A stretch of 64,000 bases of DNA from Ferrimonas sediminicola (lineage in GTDB: Bacteria; Pseudomonadota; Gammaproteobacteria; Enterobacterales; Shewanellaceae): positions 1-64,000 of the forward strand of contig NZ_SWCI01000004.1 of the NCBI RefSeq assembly GCF_005116715.1. The letters are read 5' to 3'. How positions within the stretch are numbered: position 1 is the first letter of the stretch; every line of letters starts with the position of its first letter. The translations under genes and the position numbers were made by a program. The notes below the pieces were generated by a model, which was not told the origin of the DNA, ran no database searches, and saw only the letters and a list, made by a program, of their open reading frames with translations. Positions 1 through 9,412 of the stretch are shown piece by piece.

Positions 1-127
1 GCGCATAGAACCCCTGAGCGAAGCTCAGGCATCCTTTAACAAAATGGCGCGCTCGGAAGGATTCGAACCTTCGACCGCCTGGTTCGTAGCCAGGTACTCT
101 ATCCAGCTGAGCTACGAGCGCGCAATG
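1..127. repeat. Direct repeat copy 1 (tRNA-Arg unit)
   Basis: Bases 1-127 are identical to 384-510 (offset 383). The unit holds a complete tRNA-Arg(ACG) plus about 44 bases beyond its 3' end. That flank includes a small hairpin (CCTGAGC / GCTCAGG, 14-30). The copy begins at the window edge, so the repeat may continue to the left. It looks like a recent tandem duplication within a tRNA operon. Confidence 0.9.
45..121 (-). tRNA. tRNA-Arg(ACG), copy 1
   Basis: Read on the minus strand this is a 77-nt cloverleaf with acceptor stem GCGCTCG/CGAGCGC, the D-arm sequence AGCTCAGCTGGATAGAG, anticodon stem CCTGG/CCAGG around the loop CTACGAA, T-arm GGTTCGAATCC and an encoded CCA end. The anticodon ACG (read as ICG after deamination by TadA) decodes CGU, CGC and CGA. 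It closely resembles the E. coli tRNA-Arg(ACG) genes. It is the last complete gene of the tRNA operon inside the window. Confidence 0.97.
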
Positions 128-139
128 TTTGAAAATTAA

Positions 140-216
140 TGGCGCGTCCGGGAGGATTCGAACCTCCGACCGCCTGGTTCGTAGCCAGGTACTCTATCCA
201 GCTGAGCTACGGACGC
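140..216 (-). tRNA. tRNA-Arg(ACG), copy 2 (variant acceptor stem)
   Basis: This is a second 77-nt tRNA-Arg with anticodon ACG and encoded CCA. It differs from the flanking copies in the acceptor stem, where GCGTCCG/CGGACGC replaces GCGCTCG/CGAGCGC, and in the matching T-stem bases (GGAGG instead of GAAGG). The changes are compensatory, so the gene is probably functional. It lies 18 bases upstream, in transcription order, of copy 1. Confidence 0.97.
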
Positions 217-252
217 ACACCAATTCTGTTGTCTTCCCTCTTGGGGAAAATA

Positions 253-279
253 AAAGCCGCGCAAGCACTGCGCGGCTTT
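253..279 (-). terminator. Rho-independent terminator-like hairpin inside the tRNA cluster
   Basis: A perfect 10-bp stem (253-262 with 270-279) with a 7-nt loop is followed on the minus strand by a T-rich tail. It lies between tRNA-Arg copies, so it either ends an upstream transcript before copies 2 and 1 or is a leftover from an earlier operon end. If it works, the two leftmost tRNA genes need partial read-through or their own promoter, which I do not see clearly. Confidence 0.6.
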
Positions 280-287
280 CATCAATA

Positions 288-303
288 TGGCGCGCTCGGA
301 AGG
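288..303 (-). pseudogene. 16-bp remnant of a tRNA-Arg 3' end
   Basis: Bases 288-303 repeat exactly the 3' terminal part (CCA end plus acceptor strand) of the tRNA-Arg at 45-60 and 428-443, then diverge. No anticodon arm or D-arm follows. The fragment looks like the scar of an unequal exchange or an incomplete duplication. The spacer to its right (304-383) has small hairpins, for example GAAAGC/GCTTTC at 318-332, but no gene. Confidence 0.65.
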
Positions 304-383
304 GTTGGCGCGGAAGTTAGAAAGCGAAGCTTTCGCCGCGGCAACGCCGAAGGGCTTTGCCCGCAGGCCGGCAATCCGACCAA

Positions 384-510
384 GCGCATAGAACCCCTGA
401 GCGAAGCTCAGGCATCCTTTAACAAAATGGCGCGCTCGGAAGGATTCGAACCTTCGACCGCCTGGTTCGTAGCCAGGTACTCTATCCAGCTGAGCTACGA
501 GCGCGCAATG
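384..510. repeat. Direct repeat copy 2 (tRNA-Arg unit)
   Basis: This segment is identical to bases 1-127, including the tRNA-Arg(ACG) and its flank. The identity ends at base 510, inside the CCA end of the neighbouring tRNA-Ser. Confidence 0.9.
428..504 (-). tRNA. tRNA-Arg(ACG), copy 3
   Basis: This 77-nt gene is identical to copy 1 (45-121) because it lies in the 127-bp duplication. It has anticodon ACG and an encoded CCA. Only 4 bases separate it from the upstream tRNA-Ser, so the two are certainly processed from one precursor. Confidence 0.97.
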
Positions 511-598
511 GCGGTGAGGGAGGGATTCGAACCCTCGATACCGATCAAGGTATACGCCCTTAGCAGGGGCGCGCCTTCAGCCACTCGGCCACCTCACC
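509..598 (-). tRNA. tRNA-Ser(GCU)
   Basis: This 90-nt class II tRNA has acceptor stem GGTGAGG/CCTCACC, an anticodon loop containing GCT between CCCCT/AGGGG-type pairs, a long variable arm, T-arm GGTTCGAATCC and an encoded CCA. It reads AGU and AGC codons. It is the first gene of the operon, downstream of a strong promoter. Confidence 0.96.
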
Positions 599-665
599 AT
601 TCCAACCTGTTGTCCGGCAGGTCACCGGTCACCCGCAGAGCCCGCTCTGCCTTGGTGCGGGGCGT

Positions 666-693
666 ATATTACGTTGTCGCAGAAATATGTCAA
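666..693 (-). promoter_or_regulatory. tRNA operon promoter (sigma-70, GC-rich discriminator)
   Basis: On the minus strand a perfect -35 TTGACA (693-688) and a -10 TAATAT (671-666) are separated by 16 bp. They are followed by the GC-rich stretch ACGCCCCGC before the predicted start near 659. A GC-rich discriminator next to strong boxes is typical of stable-RNA promoters under stringent control by ppGpp, whose synthetase gene relA is also in this window. Confidence 0.75.
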
Positions 694-835
694 ACGCTTT
701 TTGGCGGCCCTGGCGACAACTGCACTGTTTTTATCCAGCAGAGTCAATATCGCGCCATCACAGCCCGAAAGCCGCAGTTTCACTTCGGGAAGCAGCGACA
801 GAAACTGCCCTTCAAACCGGATTCAAGCATAAAAA

Positions 836-857
836 AACCGACGCTGATGCGCCGGTT
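836..857 (-). terminator. Terminator of csrA
   Basis: A 9-bp stem with one G-T pair (836-844 with 849-857, loop of 4) starts just past the csrA stop codon. It is followed on the minus strand by a run of seven T. Confidence 0.85.
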
Positions 858-861
858 CTTT

Positions 862-1056
862 TTAGAAGTTTCCACCCTGCGGCGTGCCGTCTTTCTCGGC
901 CTGAATCCGCATGTAGATCTCCTCGCGATGCACAGAAACCTCTTTGGGAGCGTTTACACCAATACGTACCTGGTTGCCCTTCACACCCAAAACAGTAACG
1001 GTCACCTCGTCACCAATCATCAAGGTTTCGCCTACGCGGCGAGTCAAAATCAGCAT
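862..1056 (-). CDS. csrA: Carbon storage regulator CsrA
   Basis: CsrA is a small dimeric RNA-binding protein that blocks or stabilises mRNAs at GGA motifs. It is the output of the BarA/UvrY pathway, and barA is also in this window. The 64-residue product matches E. coli CsrA almost exactly through residue 47 ([15 protein letters not shown] start, core [19 protein letters not shown]). The RNA-contact residues L4, R6 and R44 are kept, and only the tail differs. A good AGGAG ribosome site precedes the ATG. The gene lies downstream of lysC and ends at a strong terminator, the usual gammaproteobacterial order. Confidence 0.97.
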   Translation of the reverse strand: MLILTRRVGETLMIGDEVTVTVLGVKGNQVRIGVNAPKEVSVHREEIYMRIQAEKDGTPQGGNF

Positions 1057-1160
1057 TCTTTCGCTCCTCTCTCTTCAAGTCCACAGCCAGCGGCTGTGGA
1101 ATCTTGCAGCGCTATTATAAAGTTAGCCTAGATTAATTCTACCCACATCGGCAGATATTC

Positions 1161-2378
1161 TCAGTCTTCACCCAGTCCAAACGAACTGTGGAGGCTTCGG
1201 ACGGCAAGCTCAAGATACTTCTCATCAATGGCAACGGAGATCTTGATCTCCGAGGTCGCAATCAAATGAATCTTAATTCCTTCTCGACCCAAGACTTCGA
1301 ACATCTGCTTGGCCACCTCGGTGTGATGGGTCATTGACGCCCCCACCACGGAAACCTTGCAGATGTCGCTTGTTTCTATCAACTCTCTGGCCCCGAAGTT
1401 GGCCATCAAAGGCTCGATGACCGATCGAGCCAGGGCCAGATCCCCTCGGGGTACGGTGAAGGTCAGGTCCACACGCCCCTCACCGGCGGCGGCCTGAACG
1501 ATCATGTCCACGGCGATCTTGGCGTCCGCCAGGGGGGAAAACAGGGCGGCCGCGACTCCGGGTTGATCCACCAACCCGGCCAGCGTCAGGCTGGCCTCTT
1601 CGCGACTGTAGGCGATGCCGGTAACACGGTGGCCGGAATGGCAACGGCCGTCATAATCGATCAGAGTCCCTTCTCCTTCCTTGAAACTGGACAGCACCCG
1701 AAGTGGCACCCGGTGCCGGCCTGCAAATTCAACCGAGCGCATTTGCAATACCTTAGCACCCAGGCTGGCAAGCTCCAACATCTCCTCGAAGGTGATGTGG
1801 TCCATCTTGCGAGCTTTGGGTTCTATCCTGGGATCCGTAGTATAAACCCCCTCCACATCGGTGAAAATCTGACATTCGTCCGCTTGCAGGGCCGCGGCCA
1901 GGGCAACCGCGGTGGTATCCGAACCGCCGCGTCCCAGTGTGGTCACTTCGCCCCGGGCGCTCAGCCCCTGGAAGCCGGCAACGATGGGCACCTGGCCCGC
2001 GTCGAGGCACTCCTGCAAACGCCGTCGGTCGACATTCTGGATTTCGGCACGGCCATGATGGCCGTCGGTCTCAATCCCCACCTGAAATCCGAGCAGAGAG
2101 ACAGCCGCGACCCCACGCTTATGCAGCGCCATGGCCATCAGGGCGATGGAGATCTGCTCACCGGTACTGACCAGCATATCCAGCTCGCGCTGATCGGGTT
2201 TGGCCGACACCAGCGAGGCCAACTCCAACAGCCGGTTGGTCTCACCGGCCATGGCCGACAGGACCACCACGGTACGGTGGCCCTCGCGAACGGTACGGGC
2301 AATACCGTCGGCGACCGCCTCGATGCGGTCAAATGACCCCACCGAGGTACCGCCATACTTCTGTACAAACAGCGACAC
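1161..2378 (-). CDS. lysC: Aspartate kinase, monofunctional, with ACT domains
   Basis: It phosphorylates L-aspartate in the first step to lysine, threonine, methionine and diaminopimelate. The 405-residue protein has the KYGGTSVG nucleotide-binding motif at the N terminus, the amino-acid kinase core to about residue 250 (with [13 protein letters not shown]) and two C-terminal ACT domains for feedback control. Its length and layout match the Pseudomonas-type LysC rather than the fused ThrA/MetL enzymes. The start codon is GTG, 3 bp after the alaS stop codon, so translation is probably coupled. csrA follows in the same direction. Confidence 0.92.
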   Translation of the reverse strand: MSLFVQKYGGTSVGSFDRIEAVADGIARTVREGHRTVVVLSAMAGETNRLLELASLVSAKPDQRELDMLVSTGEQISIALMAMALHKRGVAAVSLLGFQVGIETDGHHGRAEIQNVDRRRLQECLDAGQVPIVAGFQGLSARGEVTTLGRGGSDTTAVALAAALQADECQIFTDVEGVYTTDPRIEPKARKMDHITFEEMLELASLGAKVLQMRSVEFAGRHRVPLRVLSSFKEGEGTLIDYDGRCHSGHRVTGIAYSREEASLTLAGLVDQPGVAAALFSPLADAKIAVDMIVQAAAGEGRVDLTFTVPRGDLALARSVIEPLMANFGARELIETSDICKVSVVGASMTHHTEVAKQMFEVLGREGIKIHLIATSEIKISVAIDEKYLELAVRSLHSSFGLGED

Positions 2379-2381
2379 TGT

Positions 2382-5003
2382 TTACAGCCGCTGCGCCAGC
2401 CAGTCGTTGACACTTGCCAGGGCCGCCGGGAGGGCGGCCACATCGGTGCCTCCGGCCTGAGCCATATCAGGGCGGCCGCCACCCTTGCCTCCCACCTGCT
2501 GAGCAACCATGTTGACCAGCTCACCGGACTTAACCTTGGCAGTCAGATCCTTGGTGACCCCGGCGATCAGGCTGACCTTGTCATCCTTGGCGGTAGCCAG
2601 CACCACGATGCCGCTGCCTAGCTTGTTCTTCAGCTGATCCAGGGTGTCGCGCAGGGACTTGGGTTCGGCCCCCTCCAGGTTGGCCACAATCACCTTGGTG
2701 CCGTTGATGTCAGTGGCGTTATCGGCCAGCGAGGCACCGGCTTGGGCAGTCAGCTTGGCGTTGAGGCGATCCACCTCCTTCTCCAGCCAGCGGCTGCGCT
2801 CCACCAGGGTGCGCACACGCTCTGCCAGGTTGGTGGTATCGCTCTTGACCATGGTGGCCAGCCCCTCGAGCTGTTCACCCAGCTGGTGCATGGCATCGAT
2901 GGCCACCTGACCGGTGATCGCTTCGATACGACGGACGCCGGCGGCGATGCCGCCCTCGGAAACGATCTTGAAGAAACCGATGTCACCGGTACGCTCGACG
3001 TGGGTGCCACCACAGAGTTCAGTGGAGAACTCGCCCATGTTGACCACGCGAACCTCGTCGTCGTACTTCTCACCGAACAGCGCCATGGCACCGGCAGTCT
3101 TAGCCTCATCGATGTTCATCAGACGGGTGGCCACTTCGCTGTTGGCGCGGATCTGATCGTTGACCATCTTCTCCACGGTACGCAGGGTCTTGATGTCGAC
3201 CCCCTCGAAGTGGCTGAAATCGAAACGCAGTCCCTGGGCGTTGACCAGGGAGCCCTTCTGGGTCACGTGCTCGCCCAGCACCTTGCGCAGGGCCGCGTGC
3301 AGCAGGTGGGTAGCGGTGTGGTTAAGCTTGATCGCCTGGCGGCGATGGCTGTCGATGGCGGCAGTCAGCTCTTCACCCACGTGGATTTCGCCACCGGAGA
3401 CATAGCCGATGTGGACGACGGCGTTGCCGGCCTTGCGGGTATCGGTCACGGTAAAGGCGCCGTCGCTCATCAACAGCTCACCGGTATCGCCCACCTGGCC
3501 GCCGCTCTCTGCGTAGAAGGGGGTGGTGTCCAGAATCACCTGGCCCTCTTCCCCCTCCTGCAACTGCTGGACAGAGTCGCCCTCCCGGTAGATGGCCACC
3601 ACCTTGGCGGCCTGTTCACTCAGGGTATAACCGCTGAACTCGGTGTCGCTGTCGATGCGAAGCACCTCGTTGTAATCCATGCCGAACTTGCTGGCCTGCT
3701 GGGCACGCTTACGCTGCTCGGCCATGGCGGCGTCGAAGCCCTCCTGGTCGATCTTCACGTCGCGCTCACGAGCGATGTCACCGGTCAGGTCGGCTGGAAA
3801 GCCGTAGGTGTCGTACAGTTCGAACACCTTGGCACCGGGGATGGTGTCGCCCTCCAGGTTCTCCAGGACCTCCTCCAGCAGCGCCAGACCTCGGTCCACG
3901 GTGCGCAGAAACTGCTCCTCCTCGGTCTTGAGCACCTTGGAGATCACCGGCATCTGGGTATTGAGCTCATCGTAGGCGGCGCCCATCAGCTCGGCCAGTT
4001 TGGGAGCCAAGCGGTGGAAGAAGGGCTGGCGGGCGCCGAGCTTGTGGCCGTGACGCACGGCACGGCGGATGATGCGGCGCAGCACGTAACCCCTCCCCTC
4101 GTTGGAGGGCATCACACCGTCGGCGATCAGGAAGGCGCAGGAGCGGATGTGGTCGGCGATCACCTTCAGGGAGTTGTTCTCCAGATCGTCGACGGCCAGC
4201 AACAGGCCGGCCTGCTTGATCAACGCCTGGAACAGGTCGATTTCATAGTTGGAGTGCACCCCCTGCATGATGGCGGCGATGCGCTCCAGGCCCATGCCGG
4301 TATCCACCGAAGGCTTGGGCAGAGGCTCCATGGTACCGTCGGCCTGACGGTTGTACTGCATGAAGACGATGTTCCAGATCTCGATGAAACGGTCGCCGTC
4401 CTCTTCGGGCGTGCCGGGGCGGCCGCCCCAGATGTGCTCGCCGTGATCATAGAAGATCTCGGTACAGGGACCGCAGGGGCCGGTGTCGCCCATCTGCCAG
4501 AAGTTGTCGGACGCATAGGGGGCGCCCTTGTTGTCACCGATGCGGATGATGGCATCGGCGGGCACCCCCACCTCATTCAGCCAGATCTCATAGGCCTCAT
4601 CATCGGAGTCATAGATGGTGACGCACAGCTTCTCCTTGGGCAGCTTCAGCTCTTCGGTAAGGAAGGTCCAGGCAAACTTGATCGCATCACGCTTGAAGTA
4701 GTCGCCGAAGCTGAAGTTGCCCAGCATCTCGAAGAAGGTATGGTGGCGGGCGGTATAGCCCACGTTTTCCAGGTCGTTATGCTTACCGCCGGCACGCACA
4801 CAACGCTGGGAGGTGGTGGCTCGGGAGTAGTTGCGCTGTTCCGCGCCAAGGAACACATCCTTGAACTGGTTCATACCCGCATTGGTAAACAGCAGAGTAG
4901 GATCGTTGTGAGGAACCAGGGAGCTGGACTCCACCACTTCGTGGTTCTGAGTGCGGAAATATTCCAGGAAAGCTTCCCGAATTTCAGCAGTGGTCATACG
5001 CAT
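2382..5003 (-). CDS. alaS: Alanine-tRNA ligase
   Basis: It charges tRNA-Ala and edits mischarged Ser and Gly. The 873-residue product has the class II catalytic N-terminal domain ([24 protein letters not shown] near residue 26), the editing domain with the zinc motif [11 protein letters not shown] and the CGGTH block, and a C-terminal oligomerisation/DHHA1 domain rich in glycine ([15 protein letters not shown]). Length is close to the E. coli enzyme (876). Either M1 or M3 could be the start. The gene sits between recX and lysC as in related genera. Confidence 0.97.
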   Translation of the reverse strand: MRMTTAEIREAFLEYFRTQNHEVVESSSLVPHNDPTLLFTNAGMNQFKDVFLGAEQRNYSRATTSQRCVRAGGKHNDLENVGYTARHHTFFEMLGNFSFGDYFKRDAIKFAWTFLTEELKLPKEKLCVTIYDSDDEAYEIWLNEVGVPADAIIRIGDNKGAPYASDNFWQMGDTGPCGPCTEIFYDHGEHIWGGRPGTPEEDGDRFIEIWNIVFMQYNRQADGTMEPLPKPSVDTGMGLERIAAIMQGVHSNYEIDLFQALIKQAGLLLAVDDLENNSLKVIADHIRSCAFLIADGVMPSNEGRGYVLRRIIRRAVRHGHKLGARQPFFHRLAPKLAELMGAAYDELNTQMPVISKVLKTEEEQFLRTVDRGLALLEEVLENLEGDTIPGAKVFELYDTYGFPADLTGDIARERDVKIDQEGFDAAMAEQRKRAQQASKFGMDYNEVLRIDSDTEFSGYTLSEQAAKVVAIYREGDSVQQLQEGEEGQVILDTTPFYAESGGQVGDTGELLMSDGAFTVTDTRKAGNAVVHIGYVSGGEIHVGEELTAAIDSHRRQAIKLNHTATHLLHAALRKVLGEHVTQKGSLVNAQGLRFDFSHFEGVDIKTLRTVEKMVNDQIRANSEVATRLMNIDEAKTAGAMALFGEKYDDEVRVVNMGEFSTELCGGTHVERTGDIGFFKIVSEGGIAAGVRRIEAITGQVAIDAMHQLGEQLEGLATMVKSDTTNLAERVRTLVERSRWLEKEVDRLNAKLTAQAGASLADNATDINGTKVIVANLEGAEPKSLRDTLDQLKNKLGSGIVVLATAKDDKVSLIAGVTKDLTAKVKSGELVNMVAQQVGGKGGGRPDMAQAGGTDVAALPAALASVNDWLAQRL

Positions 5004-5086
5004 GCGGTCATCCTGAAAAGAGTTGTATCTGGGTTGAGGCAGCGCACTGTCCGTCTGCTTGGCAGCGCTGCCTGTTCAAACGGGTG

Positions 5087-5092
5087 ATTATA
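5087..5092 (-). promoter_or_regulatory. Putative -10 box of the alaS promoter
   Basis: The minus strand shows TATAAT about 85 bp upstream of the alaS ATG. A GGTTTG hexamer lies 17 bp further upstream, a weak -35. The 12-bp palindrome GGCAGCGCTGCC (5061-5072) lies in the predicted leader. Confidence 0.4.
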
Positions 5093-5141
5093 TCCGTAAC
5101 CGGGCGCGGCAAACCAGCGGAATGGGGGATTTTCAGGAAAT

Positions 5142-5525
5142 TTACTCGCCTCGGGAGAGCTCCTCGAAGGCGTACTCTATCTGGTCACGGTCAAAGCCAC
5201 GGCCCATGAGGAAGCGCCTCGCCTTCTGGCGGGCGCCGTAGTCGGCCAGTTGGGTCCCATCGAAGCGGCGCCGGGTCAACTCCAGGCAACCCTCCCACCA
5301 ATCGACCTCCTCCTGCCCGAGGGCAGCGGAGATCAGCGCCGGCGGCACCCCCCGTTGACGAAGCTCCTGGCGGACCTTGGCGGGTCCCTGCCCTCGCACG
5401 GCTCGGCTCCGGGCGTAGGCGTGGGCAAAGCGTGACTCGTCCAGGTAGCCCCACTGCTCCAGCTGCAGAAACAGCTCCTCGCTCCCGGAAAGATCAAAGC
5501 CGCGTTGACGCAGCTTCTGCATCAA
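5142..5525 (-). CDS. recX: Recombination regulator RecX (start codon unclear)
   Basis: RecX binds RecA filaments and limits recombinase and coprotease activity. The C-terminal RecX repeats are clear (GYLDESRFAHAYARSR, GPAKVRQELRQRGV, KARRFLMGRGFD). The first conventional start codons are TTG at 5525 and ATG at 5522, but family-like sequence continues upstream in frame (QAALNLLSRRDHAKAEL). Extending to a CTG at 5594-5592 gives 150 residues, the normal RecX length. That CTG overlaps the recA TGA as CTGA, and AGGAGG lies one base before it. No ATG, GTG or TTG exists in the extension before an in-frame stop codon. The coordinates given are the conservative version. Confidence 0.85.
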   Translation of the reverse strand: MMQKLRQRGFDLSGSEELFLQLEQWGYLDESRFAHAYARSRAVRGQGPAKVRQELRQRGVPPALISAALGQEEVDWWEGCLELTRRRFDGTQLADYGARQKARRFLMGRGFDRDQIEYAFEELSRGE

Positions 5526-5590
5526 CTCGGCTTTGGCGTGATCCCGGCGGCTCAGCAGATTCAGAGCCGCCTGTTTGAGGTCGGCCTGAC

Positions 5591-6631
5591 TCAGGCCTCC
5601 TCTCCCTCGGTGGCGGGATCAAACTCGTCCGCGGCAGGTTCGGCTTTCACCAGCAGCATGGAGCGCAGCTGGGATTCGATCTCTTCGGCGATGGCCAGGT
5701 TCTCCTTGAGGAAGCGGATGCAGTTGGCCTTACCCTGGCCAATCTTCTCGCCCTTGTAGCTGTACCAGGCGCCGGACTTCTCCACCAGCTTGTGCTTCAC
5801 ACCCAGGTCGATCAGTTCGCCCTCTTTGGAGGAACCCTCGCCGTAGAGGATCTGGAACTCGGCCTGCTTGAAGGGAGGTGCCACCTTGTTCTTCACCACC
5901 TTCACCCGGGTTTCGTTACCCACCACCTCGTCACCATCCTTGATGGCGCCGGTGCGGCGGATATCCAGACGCACGGAGGCGTAGAACTTCAGGGCGTTGC
6001 CCCCGGTGGTGGTTTCGGGGTTACCGAACATGACGCCGATCTTCATCCGGATCTGGTTGATGAAGATGCACAGGGTATTGGAGCGCTTGATGTTGGCGGT
6101 CAGCTTACGCAGTGCCTGGGACATCAGCCGAGCCTGCAGACCGACGTGGGAGTCGCCCATCTCACCCTCGATCTCCGCCTTGGGCGTCAAGGCGGCAACG
6201 GAGTCGACGATCACCACGTCGACAGCACCGGAGCGCACCAGCATGTCGCATATCTCCAGGGCCTGTTCACCGGTGTCCGGCTGGGACACCAGCAACTCCT
6301 GCACGTTGACACCCAGCTTCTCCGCATAGATGGGATCCAGGGCGTGCTCGGCGTCGACGAAGGCACAGGTCTTGCCCATCTTCTGGGCTTCGGCGATCAC
6401 CTGCAGGGTCAGGGTGGTCTTACCGGAGGACTCGGGGCCGTAGATCTCGACCACCCGGCCGGCGGGCAGGCCCCCGATGCCCAGCGCCACATCCAGACCC
6501 AGTGAACCGGTGGAGATGGCCTCGATGTCCATGGCAGTGGCATCACCCAGGCGCATGATAGAGCCTTTGCCAAACTGCTTTTCAATCTGTCCCAGGGCAG
6601 CGGCCAAGGCGCGCTGTTTGTTGTTGTCCAT
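5591..6631 (-). CDS. recA: Recombinase RecA
   Basis: RecA is the DNA strand-exchange ATPase and the coprotease for LexA. The 346-residue protein has the Walker A motif GPESSGKT at residues 65-72, Walker [11 protein letters not shown], the L1/L2 DNA-binding loops ([17 protein letters not shown]) and an acidic C-terminal tail. I chose ATG 6631 ([10 protein letters not shown]) because GGAG lies 6 bp upstream and it aligns with E. coli MAIDENKQKALA. A GTG four codons earlier would overlap that ribosome site. The promoter carries a LexA box, and recX follows in the same transcript. Confidence 0.98.
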   Translation of the reverse strand: MDNNKQRALAAALGQIEKQFGKGSIMRLGDATAMDIEAISTGSLGLDVALGIGGLPAGRVVEIYGPESSGKTTLTLQVIAEAQKMGKTCAFVDAEHALDPIYAEKLGVNVQELLVSQPDTGEQALEICDMLVRSGAVDVVIVDSVAALTPKAEIEGEMGDSHVGLQARLMSQALRKLTANIKRSNTLCIFINQIRMKIGVMFGNPETTTGGNALKFYASVRLDIRRTGAIKDGDEVVGNETRVKVVKNKVAPPFKQAEFQILYGEGSSKEGELIDLGVKHKLVEKSGAWYSYKGEKIGQGKANCIRFLKENLAIAEEIESQLRSMLLVKAEPAADEFDPATEGEEA

Positions 6632-6682
6632 TGCTAGCTCCACTCTAAATTTGGATGCGACCAGTTATCAATCAATGGGCCC

Positions 6683-6710
6683 AGTATACTGTATGGTCAT
6701 ACAGTATCAA
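6683..6710 (-). promoter_or_regulatory. recA promoter with embedded LexA (SOS) box
   Basis: On the minus strand a -35 TTGATA (6710-6705) and a -10 TATACT (6688-6683) are 16 bp apart. The spacer holds a 20-bp SOS box at 6687-6706 that is perfectly palindromic except at its centre (TACTGTATG-N2-CATACAGTA). It is nearly the same as the E. coli recA operator, so LexA would cover both promoter elements. mutS starts about 80 bp away on the other strand, but the promoter elements visible here point to recA. Confidence 0.95.
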
Positions 6711-6788
6711 GTCCTGTTTGCCTTGTGGAGGCGTTTTTCGATCCGGGGTATGATAACGGCTTTGTGGATTTTGCCCAGCAGGAAACTC

Positions 6789-9350
6789 GTGAGCCTCCAG
6801 TCCGACGCCCTAGCGCATCATACCCCGATGATGCAGCAGTACCTCACCCTGAAAGCCCAGCACCAGGATGTGATCCTCTTCTATCGCATGGGCGACTTCT
6901 ATGAACTCTTCTACGATGACGCCAAGCGGACCGCCGCCCTGCTGGACATCACCCTGACCGCCCGCGGCAAGAGCGGCGGGGACCCGATCCCCATGGCCGG
7001 TGTGCCCTATCACGCGGTGGAGGGCTACCTGGCCCGCCTGGTGCAGATGGGCGAGTCGGTGGCGATCTGCGAACAGGTGGGCGATCCGGCCGCCAGCAAG
7101 GGTCCGGTGGAACGCAAGGTGGTGCGCATCGTCACCCCGGGCACAGTCACCGACGAGGCGCTGCTAACGGAACGACGGGACAACCTGGTGGCGGCCCTGT
7201 ATGAACACAAGGGACGGTTCGGCCTCTCCACCCTGGATCTCACCTCAGGCCGGTTCTTTCTCGACGAGATCAATGGCGAGGAGAGCCTGGCCGCCGAACT
7301 GCAACGGGTCGCCCCGGCGGAGCTGCTCTATTGCGAGTCACTGACGGTGACCCACCTTATCGAGGAGCTGAAGGGGTTGCGACGGCGTCCGGAGTGGGAG
7401 TTCGATCTGGCCACCGCCCGCAAGCAGTTAACGGAGCAGTTCGGTACCCGGGATCTGGCCGGGTTCGGCGTCGAGGAGGCGGATCTGGGGCTGTGCGCCG
7501 CCGGCTGCCTGCTGCAATATGTCAAGGATACCCAGCGCACCGCCCTGCCCCACATCCGCAGCATCGGCCGCCACCTCAGCGACGAGGGGATCGTGCTGGA
7601 CGCCGCCACCCGCCGCAACCTGGAGCTGACCCGCAACCTCAGCGGTGGCCATGACAACACCCTGGCCGCCGTGCTGGACACCAGCGCCACCGCCATGGGC
7701 TCCCGCCAGCTGCAGCGTTGGATCCATCAGCCTCTGACCTGCAGGGAGCGGCTCAATCAACGGCTCGATGGCGTCTCGGAATTGCTGGAGATGGGCCTGA
7801 GCCCGGACCTGGCCGATCTGCTCAAGCAGATCGGCGACATCGAACGGGTGCTGGCCCGGTTGGCCCTGCGCAGCGCCAGGCCCCGGGACTTTACCCGGCT
7901 GCGCCAGGCGCTGCGGGTACTGCCGGAGCTGAAGGAGAGCCTGTCTCAGTGCCAGGCCGCCCGGCTGCAGAGCCTGACTCTGGAACTGGGAGAGTTTCCC
8001 GAGGCGCTGGCCCTGCTGGAGCGCGCGATCATCGACAACCCGCCGGTGCTGATCCGCGACGGCGGGGTGATCGCCCCTGGCTACAGCAGCGAACTGGATT
8101 ATTGGCGGGATCTGTCCCAGGGCGCGACCGATTACCTGGCCGAGTTGGAGAGCCGCGAGCGTGAAGCCACCGGCATTGCCACCCTCAAGGTGGGTTACAA
8201 CAAGGTCCACGGCTACTACATTGAGGTATCCCGAGCCCAGTCGGCCCTGGTGCCCGCCAGCTACGTCCGCCGCCAGACCCTGAAGAACGCCGAGCGCTTC
8301 ATCATCCCTGAGCTCAAGGAGCACGAGGACAAGGTGCTGACCAGCCAGGGCAAGGCCCTGGCGCTGGAAAAGCAGCTGTACGAAGAGCTGTTCGACCTGC
8401 TGATGCCGGAGCTGGCCCGGTTGCAGCTGTTCGGCTACGCCTGTGCAGAACTCGATGTACTGCAGACCTTTTCCGAACGCGCCGAAGCGCTGAACTACTG
8501 CCGCCCCACCCTGACCGACCGGGTGGGCATCGAGATCCGCGGCGGCCGTCACCCGGTGGTGGAACAGGTGATGAGGGAGCCCTTCATTGCCAACCCGGTC
8601 AGCCTCAGTCCGTCACGACGGATGCTGGTGCTGACCGGCCCCAACATGGGCGGTAAGTCCACCTACATGAGGCAGACGGCGCTGATCGCCCTGATGGCCC
8701 ACATCGGCTGCTTTGTGCCGGCGGACAGTGCCGAGATCGGCCGACTTGACCGCATCTTCACCCGCATCGGCGCCTCGGACGACCTGGCCTCGGGCCGGTC
8801 CACCTTCATGGTGGAGATGACCGAAACCGCCAACATCCTCAATAACGCCAGTGAGCGCAGCCTGGTGCTGATGGATGAGATCGGCCGGGGCACCTCCACC
8901 TACGACGGCCTGTCACTGGCCTGGGCGTCGGCGGAGTTTCTCACCCAGAAGAGCCGGTCACTGACCCTGTTCGCCACCCACTACTTTGAGCTGACTCAGT
9001 TGCCGGAACAGCACGCCGAGGCGGTGAACGTCCACCTGGACGCGGTGGAGCACGGCGACACCATCGCCTTTATGCACGCGGTGCAGGAGGGACCGGCCAG
9101 CCGCAGCTACGGCCTGCAGGTGGCGGCCCTGGCGGGTGTGCCTCAGGGGGTGATTCGCCAGGCCAAGCAGAAGCTGGCACAGCTGGAGCAGTTGGGCCAG
9201 GCCCAGGCGGCTCCCCAGATGACCCTGGCCGTCGACCCGCCGGAGCCGGAGTCCCACCCGGCTCTGGAGATGCTGGAGCAGAGTGATCCGGACAACCTCT
9301 CTCCCCGCCAGGCCCAGGATCTGCTCTACCGGCTCAAGGCCCTGATGTAG
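6789..9350 (+). CDS. mutS: DNA mismatch repair ATPase MutS
   Basis: MutS recognises base mismatches and starts methyl-directed repair with MutL. With the GTG start at 6789, preceded by AGGA, the product is 853 residues, the same length as E. coli MutS. The mismatch-wedge motif is F37-Y38-E39 (GDFYE), Walker A is GPNMGGKST near residue 617, and Walker B/signature is [16 protein letters not shown]. The C-terminal tail ends [17 protein letters not shown], as in the tetramerisation segment of the family. It is divergent from recA and convergent with rpoS. Confidence 0.97.
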   Translation: MSLQSDALAHHTPMMQQYLTLKAQHQDVILFYRMGDFYELFYDDAKRTAALLDITLTARGKSGGDPIPMAGVPYHAVEGYLARLVQMGESVAICEQVGDPAASKGPVERKVVRIVTPGTVTDEALLTERRDNLVAALYEHKGRFGLSTLDLTSGRFFLDEINGEESLAAELQRVAPAELLYCESLTVTHLIEELKGLRRRPEWEFDLATARKQLTEQFGTRDLAGFGVEEADLGLCAAGCLLQYVKDTQRTALPHIRSIGRHLSDEGIVLDAATRRNLELTRNLSGGHDNTLAAVLDTSATAMGSRQLQRWIHQPLTCRERLNQRLDGVSELLEMGLSPDLADLLKQIGDIERVLARLALRSARPRDFTRLRQALRVLPELKESLSQCQAARLQSLTLELGEFPEALALLERAIIDNPPVLIRDGGVIAPGYSSELDYWRDLSQGATDYLAELESREREATGIATLKVGYNKVHGYYIEVSRAQSALVPASYVRRQTLKNAERFIIPELKEHEDKVLTSQGKALALEKQLYEELFDLLMPELARLQLFGYACAELDVLQTFSERAEALNYCRPTLTDRVGIEIRGGRHPVVEQVMREPFIANPVSLSPSRRMLVLTGPNMGGKSTYMRQTALIALMAHIGCFVPADSAEIGRLDRIFTRIGASDDLASGRSTFMVEMTETANILNNASERSLVLMDEIGRGTSTYDGLSLAWASAEFLTQKSRSLTLFATHYFELTQLPEQHAEAVNVHLDAVEHGDTIAFMHAVQEGPASRSYGLQVAALAGVPQGVIRQAKQKLAQLEQLGQAQAAPQMTLAVDPPEPESHPALEMLEQSDPDNLSPRQAQDLLYRLKALM

Positions 9351-9358
9351 TCGGCCTC

Positions 9359-9393
9359 AAAAAGAAACGCGGCCATGGGCCGCGTTTCTTTTT
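9359..9393. terminator. Bidirectional terminator between mutS and rpoS
   Basis: A 16-bp stem (9359-9374 with 9378-9393, loop ATG) has an A-rich left arm and a T-rich right arm, so it can end transcription of both convergent genes. Confidence 0.9.
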
Positions 9394-9412
9394 GCGCTAG
9401 CAAAGGGCAGAA

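Noticed and set aside
2742-5087. Long plus-strand open frame (781 codons) opposite alaS
   Set aside because: It is the antisense shadow of alaS in high-GC DNA. The translation is low-complexity (G, H, V, L, Q rich) with no family motif, and the minus-strand protein is a complete AlaRS.
6477-6788. N-terminal extension of mutS to 6477
   Set aside because: It would run through the 5' end of recA and its LexA-controlled promoter. The GTG at 6789 gives the standard 853-residue protein with a ribosome site.
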